Source: Apiospora phragmitis | Lineage: Eukaryota > Ascomycota > Sordariomycetes > Amphisphaeriales > Apiosporaceae | Assembly: GCA_038363925.1 (NCBI GenBank) | Contig: JAQQWL010000013.1 | Coordinates: 2,046,001 to 2,110,000 of the forward strand | DNA: 64,000 bases | Direction: 5' to 3' | Part shown: positions 56,883 through 64,000 of the stretch, one piece after another | How the letters are laid out: each line of letters starts with the position of its first letter | Position numbering within the stretch: the first letter of the stretch is position 1 | Made by a program: the position numbers and the translations under genes | Notes under the pieces: generated by a model | The model's input: the letters and a program-made list of their open reading frames with translations, nothing else | Told to the model about the DNA's origin: nothing | Database searches by the model: none

Positions 56883-58436
56883 TCAAGCACCATCTGTTAA
56901 CACCTGCTTCGCCACCTCTTCATATACCTTCTCAGCATGCTTCTCGGCATCGTGCTCAAAGATCCAAGCAAGCCGCGGGAACTGGATGACCGTGGGGTCA
57001 TCTTTCACCCTGTCCCAGTCGGTCTTGTGCCACATATCGCGTGTGCTCTCGCCCGTCTTCTGGGCTTCCCGGACGCGCTCATACCGGATCCGCTCATGGG
57101 CGCGGACCGCCGTCGGTATGTGTTCCTTCCCGCCGCAGAGCCGTAGGCACGTCGCGATGGTGACGCCGTCCTCGACGGCCTGCGCGGCCCCCTGCGCGCT
57201 CGTGGGCAGGAACGGGTGGGCGAGTCGCCCAACAACAAGATGCGCGCCCCCGGGCTGGCCCAGGTCGGCAAGGGGTCGCGGTACACGAGCTTCCAGTCGA
57301 CGAGGCGGGACGCGGGCGTCTTGCCCACGATGCGGCGGCACATGGGGTCCCAGTCTTTCAGGGCTTCGAGCACCTCGGACAGTTTCCCCGGGAACGACCA
57401 CGACTCGTCGATGTCGTGCTCGTCCGGGTGCGTCAGCACCCAGCAGCAGTCGGCGCCGTTCTTGATGGTGCTGAAGAGCAGGTGCATATCGGGCCCGATC
57501 CAGCCGTTGAAGGTGTCGCCGTTGTTGCAGAACTGCGCCGTCTCTGGGTCTGCGAGCATGTCCTCGTTGGTAAACCTACCAAGCGATAAAGCAGTATAAA
57601 TTAGCAAGTGAAGGAGGGAGAACCCGCTGGCAGGGGGGTATATGACATTGGTAGGGCGTATGCGACTTACCAAGCACGCCAAACGGCGTACCCACTGCTC
57701 TTGGGCTTGTCTTCGTATCCCAACACGATCTTGCGCGCTTTGGAACGGACGCCGTCGGCAGCTAGCACGACATCTCCCGCAACCTAGCCCAGTTGTTTAG
57801 CTGAAGCGCGCATGTCTCATCACGTCCTACGGGCTGTTAATCTACTTACCTTCTCCCCGTTATCAAGGATAATACCCGCCTGCCCCTCCTCCTCGAAGTA
57901 GTTCCGGATCTTGTTACCCAGGTGTATCGGGATGCCGAGCTCGACGGTCGCGTGCTCGTAGACGATGGCGTGCAGCTCGCCGCGGTGGCCGTTGAAGTTG
58001 GGCGCCGCGCGGTCGGGCTCGGGCGTGCGCTGGTTGATGACGACCTCGCCCGTGTCGTACTTGTGGATGTTGAACCCGTACGCGCGCAGGTCGATGCTGA
58101 AGGCGCGCATGCGGTCCGCGACCTCGCCCGGCGCCGTCCCCCACCGGTGGAAGATGCGGCCCGCGTTGGGGCCGAACGAGATGATGTCGCCCAGCGACTT
58201 CAGCTCGGCGAACTGCTCGTAGATCTCGACGTCGTGCCCGTTGCGGTGGCATTCTATCGCGGCGCCGAGGCCGCCGAAGCCTGTTTTGAGGTGACACAGT
58301 CATGAGCTTCTAATTACATATTGTTGCTGCAGATGATGAGTGTCTTCGGGTTGTCCTTACCGGCTCCCACTACGATGACTTTGATGCCCGTTTTCGGCCT
58401 ATGGATCGAGCCATTCTTCGTGCCATTGCTTGTCAT
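56883..58436 (-). CDS. FAD-dependent monooxygenase, salicylate-hydroxylase-like
   Basis: Hydroxylates an aromatic or polyketide substrate with FAD, NAD(P)H and O2. Exons complement(56883..57575, 57671..57783, 57850..58280, 58361..58436) join in frame to 437 aa. The Rossmann G-x-G-x2-G is split by intron 1: V-I-V-V-G-A-G|F-G-G-L-G-A-A-I-E. The second NAD(P)/FAD motif is V-L-A-A-D-G-V-R-S-K-A-R-K. The FAD ribityl motif I-L-L-L-G-D-S-A-H-P-F-L-P with Q-G-A-A-Q-A-V-E-D-G-V is present after correction. No signal peptide, so cytosolic. A single-base break occurs at about 57218-57222 (one base missing in the GGG/CCC context), inside that GD motif. Without it the protein would lose its C-terminal third. 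The gene is divergent from the short-chain dehydrogenase with 864 bp between starts. Confidence 0.91.
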
Positions 58437-59300
58437 TGTGCAGATGTAATGGGGTGATGTTCTAAACGTTCTCTAACTTTGCGCTCTGGTCTTGAATCAG
58501 CTATAGCCACAGCGATGGGAATAGACCGAGAAGCACCACAATCGCCAGTCAATGAGAGAGGGCAGTGTACGTCCTGTAAGTTGCTGTCGTCACATTTCGC
58601 ATGGTAGCATCTCCGACGACGACCTCGCACATGCCAAACGCCCCGCTATTGATATGCAACCCATGGTATGCCCCCTCCCTCCTCCCCCCCTTTGAGAGAG
58701 TAGCATGCGGGGGTGGGGTTTACAGGGAAGTTACCCCGACTCACGCGGGGAATGTTCCCTCAGTCAGCGCTGATAGAGCCCATGGAATCGAGCATGTTAC
58801 TGTATGATTGGCGGATCTAAGCTTAGCCTATGCTCCCTGCCAGCGGAAGGGGGAATCTGGAAGAACGTGACCATGCCGAAACGTCGGAAGAGGATAGACG
58901 GCCGACGGCACTTGTGCGACAGTCCCAAATAGATCATGAGCGCCGCGCAGATCAGGCTTCATCGGAAGAAGAAAAATGGCCGTCAATGAGGGTGGTTTTC
59001 CTGTCGGGCTGCTGCAGAAAGCCAAGAAGCGTGACGCCACCGCGGGAGGACCCAGCCGAAACCGACAATACATTTGACGACGATCGCTATTGGCGACAAT
59101 GCCGTGAGACGAAGTGAGGTTGGATTATATGATGAGACTTGGGCGATAAACACAGTTCCCGAATCTTTGGCGTATCGTTCGATCCACTCGTATTGCGTCA
59201 TCGATCCCAAGGCCATCTGAAAGTGATATACACACCTAGGGTCGTAGTACTCTATGCAACACCAAGACACTACATCGTGCATCCATATTCCTTTTTGACA
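58437..59300. promoter_or_regulatory. Shared divergent promoter region, monooxygenase and dehydrogenase
   Basis: 864 bp between the ATG codons of two divergent redox genes. Co-expression is possible. No defined binding site was identified. A small frame inside it (58830..59117) shows no motif. Confidence 0.45.
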
Positions 59301-60534
59301 ATGGCATCAAATCCGACATGGGGAGAGAAGACAGCTGGGTCTGAGGTAGCCAAGACGTTCGCGGACCAGGTCAAAGGTCGCAATGGTACGAGAAGCACAC
59401 CCCGCCTGGACATCATCACGATGCTGTAAATTTGATGCTAACCTAGCCCCTTGTAAAAAGTGGTAATCACCGGTGTCGCCCCCAACGGCATCGGGCAGAC
59501 GACAGCGAGCGCCATCGCGGCGCAGGGCCCGCCCACATCATCCTCGCGTCCCGGACCCAGGCGAAGCTGGAGCAGGCGGCCACGGAGCTCCGGAGCGCGC
59601 ACCCAGGCATCGACATCCAGACCGTCCTCCTGGACCTCGCGTCGCAGGCAGCCGTCCGCCAGGCCGCCGCGGAGATTGCCGCGCGCATCCCGAAGCTGGA
59701 CCTCCTCATCAACAACGCGGGCGCCGTCGTCATGACGCGGCGGCTCACGGCCGAGGGCATCGAGCTGCAGTTCGGCGCCAATCACGTAGGGCACTTCCTG
59801 TTCACAAAGCAGCTGATGCCGCTGCTGGAGGCGGCGGCGAAGGCCTCCGAGGCGGGCGCGACGCGCATTGTGAACCTGTCTAGTCAGGGACACCGCTGCT
59901 CCCCGGTGCGGTTCCACGACATCAACATTGAAGGCAAAGAAGTGCCCGACGAGGAGAAGCAGCCGTCGGGCATGCCTCCCGCCTTCAACCGCGTGAACGA
60001 TGACGGCTATATGCCCATCGTCGCGTACGGGCAGAGCAAGAGCGCCAACATCCTGTTCACTATGGCCCTGCAGCAGCGATTGAAGTCACGGGCATTGCGT
60101 CCTTTGCAGTTCATCCGGGAGGTGAGTCTTCTTCCTACGTCGTCCCCTCCCCTATCTTTCGGCGATATGGAGTTTCGTCAGGCTTGTCAGCGGGTTGCTA
60201 ACTTTGTCAAAGCAATCGACACCAACTTGGGTCGGGAACATGACCCCGAGATGGCCGAGGCAATCTCAAAAACAGCTACGTACTGGAAAACGCTGGACGA
60301 GGGATCAGCTACGACACTTGTCGCGGCCCTGGACCCGCGCTCAACGGTAAGTAGTCCCCTGGATTTGATCACCGCAGTTGCCATTTACTCACTCTGCACC
60401 TTGCAGCCTCAAATGAGCCATTCGTATCTGATTGCCAGATCGCGGAACCAGCGCCGTGGGCCAAGAACGCGGAATCTGCAGAGAAACTGTGGAGGTTAAG
60501 CGAGGAGCTGATAGGGGAGAAGTTTGACTTGTAA
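59301..60534 (+). CDS. Short-chain dehydrogenase/reductase (retinol-dehydrogenase-like)
   Basis: NAD(P)-dependent oxidoreductase. Exons 59301..59385, 59461..60121, 60213..60346 and 60407..60534 (about 336 aa). Cofactor motif V-I-T-G-V-A-P-N-G-I-G (TGx3GxG type), N-N-A-G after L-L-I, catalytic Ser in V-N-L-S-S-Q-G and Y-G-Q-S-K-S-A-N (Y-x3-K) are all present. The C-terminal S-D-C-Q-I-A-E-P-A-P-W-A-K is typical of fungal members of this group. Three single-base breaks, each a missing base in a run: CCC 59528-59530, GGG 60090-60092 and AAA 60411-60413. The corrected frame gives A-H-I-I-L-A-S-R-T, R-G-I-A-S-F-A-V-H-P-G and P-Q-N-E-P-F-V. Substrate not predictable. Confidence 0.9.
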
Positions 60535-60856
60535 TCAGGCCACAACAATGAGGGCGATGGTGGCGCGGATCGGGACAAAGCTGGCAGAGTAGGTGGACTT
60601 GAAGTCTGAGAGCACGCGTCGACTAATGAATATAAACATACCTGGGCAACCTGGACGATCCGGACCATGCAGTGTGGGCATGTTGCGCGTGTAGAGGGCA
60701 AAGACACAAAATACCATTACGAGGGACTAATGCACTTTTCGAGCAAGTGACTTGGCCAGGCGGAAGGATCTTGACACAGCTTGTACAGCTACCAAAAAAT
60801 TCCAACAGACATGGACGTGTTTGGAAGACTCGACGAGGGAGAAAGGAGGGCCTGTG

Positions 60857-60891
60857 AGAATAGAAAAAAAGAAAAAAAAGAAAAAGGCAAT
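60857..60891 (-). terminator. Pol III terminator of tRNA-iMet
   Basis: On the minus strand, runs of T (T5 C T8 C T7) start about 7 bases beyond the tRNA 3' end, as required by RNA polymerase III. Confidence 0.8.
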
Positions 60892-60963
60892 TAGCATCTC
60901 TTGGTTTCGATCCAAGGACCTCCGGGTTATGAGCCCGGCGCGCTTCCCCTGCGCCAAGATGCT
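60892..60963 (-). tRNA. Initiator tRNA-Met (CAT)
   Basis: 72-nt minus-strand gene. Acceptor AGCATCT pairs with AGATGCT, with A1:T72 as in eukaryotic initiators. The anticodon arm CCGGG-CTCATAA-CCCGG carries the three G:C pairs typical of initiators. The T loop starts ATCGAAA instead of TTCGAAT, again an initiator feature. No intron. A-box (TGGCGCAGGGG) and B-box (GGATCGAAACC) are intact. Confidence 0.94.
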
Positions 60964-62016
60964 TTAGAGGTGGATCTTGTCGTTCGAATGTAAGGGATTA
61001 GGCTTATTGATGATTGTATAGAAAGGGTGGATGCGATTTATGACTTTCTTTATGTTCTGCCCTCCATTGGCTCCCAGGCATATTTACTCGAAAGCTTTTC
61101 AGAATGACTCAATCGAGCGTTATCGGAGTTAGTGTAGTGCATGTTGACTTTTTATGGCTGACCCAACACGGAGGCTCTGGGCTTGGTCAGTGGGTTACTG
61201 AGCTCGGGGCCGTCGACACTCGCAGTAGCGACACGCCAGCACTGGACGCGTTTGTGGACAGCGTCACGAGCAAAAAGAGCCCCTTTGCTACCTATATTGC
61301 CATTAAACAAGTGCACATACTCTAAATCTGTATGGCGATACTGAATTTTCTTTCTCTTACATACTCTCTCTACAAGCTCGGCAGCTAGCTCAGACTCCCT
61401 GTAGCGCTGGGTGGGTCAGCAGTGTGCTACCTACTGTACACGATGTTGATCCTGGGTAGATCTAGCCGCCTCCCACCCCGGCTTCACACTATTGGCCATG
61501 CACACATACTTAAGTACTCAGGATGGAACGCCATCTAAGTACCTCTCCTTTTGCAGTCACAAGAACAAATCAGGGATGAAGGCATCGTAAGCTCAGACGA
61601 GGTTCTTGAAGCTAACGAACCTCGAATTTAGCATCGGGATTGCGTCATGAGCCCTGTCAGCTCTGGAGATGGTAGCGAGCGAGTCCGGCTAAATGCCCGC
61701 AATCTGGCAATTATCGTATCCTCCGCCACAGATCTTTGCCCTTCTGGTAAGGCGTGAAGGACATTAGTGGATATCCCATATCGAAAGGTTGCAGCAGGAT
61801 CCAGGAAGGTTGCAGAGGATCTCGTCGCTAAGCACTCAACTGTCCTATCACTAAGAAGTGCGATAACACAATCTCCGGGGATGTGCTCCGCGCTTGTATC
61901 GTCTCCGGACTAGACAGTACGGCAGACCACTACAAGATCAACACCAACAGAGAGTCTTCTTGGAGGCTAGGTTTCTTGCCCTGCTCACAAGCTGTTCTTG
62001 TCTGTTGCATGTCAGC
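60964..62016. other. Intergenic; tRNA upstream flank and sedolisin promoter
   Basis: About 1.05 kb, moderately AT-rich near the tRNA. No coding signal apart from short random frames. The sedolisin frame is open upstream to 61894, but a signal peptide appears only at the Met at 62017. Confidence 0.5.
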
Positions 62017-63856
62017 ATGCAGCTCATCTACCGCCTCCTGGCTCTGAGCTGCCTTACTTCTGGGGCAGCTGTGGGTGAGCGACACCTGCTTGCGCAGGTG
62101 AAGCAATTGCCTCGAGGATGGGAATTCGAGGGAAAGGCGGATGCGGAGGATACCATGACATTGTCCATCCATCTGCACCAACCGCAAATGGCGACGCTGA
62201 AGGCCCGGCTGGACATCATCAGCAATCCAAGCCACGGCGACTACGGCTTTCACCTGACTCGGGAGGATCTCCAGAAATACCGTGCGCCGGACTCAAATGC
62301 AGTAGAGTCGGTCACTGGGTGGTTGCGAGCCAATGGCGTGGACAATCTGAAAGTCAGGATGTCGTACATCGACTTCGCCGCCCCAGTATCGGTGATCGAT
62401 GCGCTCTTAAACGCCGAGGTGGCCGAGTACTCATTCGAGGGATCCATGACGAGCTTGAGATCCCTCCATCACTCGATACCTGCGCACCTGGCGGACCACA
62501 TCGACTTGGTCCATCCAATATCGCATTTCACCCCTCCCGTCCAGAACCGTGCTGATTCTCAGGGCATTCCCGGTGCCCCACGGGTCCGCAACCGACAAGA
62601 ACAGACATGTCCATCTTCCGTGACGCCCGGCTGTCTGCGAAAGCTCTTCGGACTTCCCGAAGTGCCCACAGGGACCCAGCACTCGTCCCTCGCGCGGATC
62701 GGCATAGCCGGCTTCCTGGACCAGTACGTCCACTATGCCGACACTAACGTCTTCTTCCAGAAGTACGCGCCCTACGTCGCCACCACGACAAACAGTAGCA
62801 GCAACAGTAGTAGTAGTAGCAGTAGCTTCGACGTGGTGTTGGTGAACGGGGGCCAAAACCCGCAACTACCCTCAAGCGGCGCTGGCACCGAAGCGAGCCT
62901 GGACGTCGAATACGCGGTGGCGCTGGCCTGGCCGTCGCGCGTGACCTACTTCCCGACGGGCGGGCGCGGCACCAAGCTCGACGACCAGGGAGCCCCCTCA
63001 GACCGGAGCGACAACGAGCCGTACCTCGAGTTCCTGGAGCATCTTCTGAACCTCCCCGCTGCTTCAGACCACTTCCCACACGTCCTGAGCATCTCCTACG
63101 CCGACGACGAGCAGTCGGTACCTCGCGCCTACGCCGCGCGCGTGTGCGACCTCTTCGCGCAGCTGTCCGCGCGCGGCACCACGGTGCTGGTCGCCTCGGG
63201 CGACGGCGGCGTCCGCGGCACGGGCCAGGCGACGCAATGCGTCAGCAACGACGGCGAGGGCCGGCCCATGTTCATCCCGACCTTCCCCCGCGAGCTGCCC
63301 CTACGTGACGGCCGTGGGCGCGACGCTTGCGAGCGGCGGCCCGCCCTTCGAGGCCGCCTCGTTCAGCGCCGGCGGCTTCAGCAACTACTTCGCGACGCCC
63401 GCCTGGCAGCGCCGCGACGCCGCGTCCTACGTCGCCGCCATGGGCCCCTCGCACGCGGGCTTCTACAACGCCACGGGCCGCACCGTGCCCGACCTCAGCA
63501 CCATCGGCATCAACTACCTGATCCAGTGGGCCGGGCTGCAGACCAGTATCCTGGGCACGAGCGCGAGCACGCCCGTCATCGCGGCCCTGGTCGCGCTCAT
63601 CGACGACGCGCGACTTAAAGCGGGCAAGGCCAGTCTGGGCTGGCTGAACCCGGCGCTTTACACGAGCGCCGGCGTGCGCGGGGCGCTGGATGACGTGGTC
63701 GGAGGCACCAGCCGCCAGTGTGTGTATCATGACGACGTCGAGTTTGGATATGAGGCGACGAAGGGGTACGACTGTGTCACGGGGCTTGGGTCTATAGGGT
63801 CTTTTGACAAGTTGTATCAGGCTCTATATACAGTAGAGGATGCAATCCGCATGTAG
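62017..63856 (+). CDS. Sedolisin (S53, tripeptidyl-peptidase type), secreted
   Basis: Acid serine-carboxyl protease. Predicted 612 aa, single exon: signal M-Q-L-I-Y-R-L-L-A-L-S-C-L-T-S-G-A-A-V, pro-region (pfam S53 propeptide-like, W-E-F-E-G-K-A then H-G-D-Y-G-F-H-L-T-R-E-D-L), linker, catalytic domain. The catalytic Glu and Asp sit in G-T-E-A-S-L-D-V-E-Y (E-x3-D). The Ser is in L-G-T-S-A-S-T-P-V (the usual S-G-T-S-A-S-x-P with Leu in first place). The oxyanion Asp region V-A-S-G-D-G-G is present, and the Ca-binding C-terminus D-C-V-T-G-L-G-S-I-G is typical. The N-S-S-S-N-S-S-S-S-S-S-S run near residue 265 is an unusual low-complexity loop. Frame break: CCCCC 63285-63289 (one extra). The corrected frame reads T-F-P-A-S-C-P-Y-V-T-A-V-G. 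Confidence 0.92.
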
Positions 63857-64000
63857 CGACTCCTAAGTAAGGGAGGGAACGAATCAATCGTAATATATGT
63901 ACAGCCGAGGTGTTGTACCCACGGTGTTAGAGGCCCAGTAGCCCCCAAGTAAGTCTAATTAAGGAAAGCCCCTTACTCGTACTCTGGGACCCGACTTGAC
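63857..64000. other. 3' flank of sedolisin
   Basis: Window end. No feature seen. Confidence 0.6.

Noticed and set aside
51624..63856. A complete secondary-metabolite cluster
   Set aside because: No polyketide synthase, NRPS, terpene synthase or pathway regulator was seen. Transporters, a monooxygenase and a dehydrogenase alone are not enough.
1..64000. CRISPR array, prokaryotic operons or phage genes
   Set aside because: No regularly spaced direct repeats; genes contain spliceosomal introns and eukaryotic families only.

Overview
This window is nuclear DNA of a filamentous ascomycete (Pezizomycotina, probably Sordariomycetes). Genes are broken by short GT..AG introns of about 50-180 bp. They include an Egh16/GAS1-type secreted protein, a sedolisin, a HET-domain relic and 2EXR-domain paralogs. 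There is also a very AT-rich, RIP-like block. I cannot name the genus.

Layout. 1-14 kb is a core block: Egh16-like gene (partial, -), tRNA nucleotidyltransferase CCA1 (+), TTI2 (+) meeting the FIG4 phosphatase tail to tail, and a conserved membrane-associated hypothetical (-). 16-31 kb is an accessory island with all recognisable genes on the minus strand. It holds at least five members of an unnamed family (W-C-x2-H near the N-terminus, D-W-[DN]-x-V-[PS] at the C-terminus), a 1.85-kb TIR element inserted with a TA duplication into one of them, and four 2EXR-domain genes. 31-40 kb is gene-poor, with a secreted SMP-30-like propeller protein and a HET-domain pseudogene. 40-64 kb is a second gene-dense block: TauD/JLP1-type dioxygenase, a hypothetical ending 2 bp from it, aspartate aminotransferase, the ER t-SNARE UFE1/syntaxin-18, a DHA1 drug:H+ antiporter, a sugar transporter, an RRM-like protein, an FAD monooxygenase divergent from a short-chain dehydrogenase, an initiator tRNA-Met and a sedolisin.

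Data quality. Thirteen conserved genes carry 19 single-base frame breaks, mostly in homopolymers. Correcting each by one base gives a total CDS length divisible by three in every case I counted. I read these as sequence errors rather than pseudogenes. They account for most of the overlapping or truncated reading frames here.

Function. FIG4, TTI2, UFE1, CCA1 and aspartate aminotransferase are housekeeping. The transporter, monooxygenase, dehydrogenase and protease set at 51-64 kb fits nutrient or aromatic catabolism, but no cluster-specific regulator was seen. The most unusual part is the 16-31 kb island.
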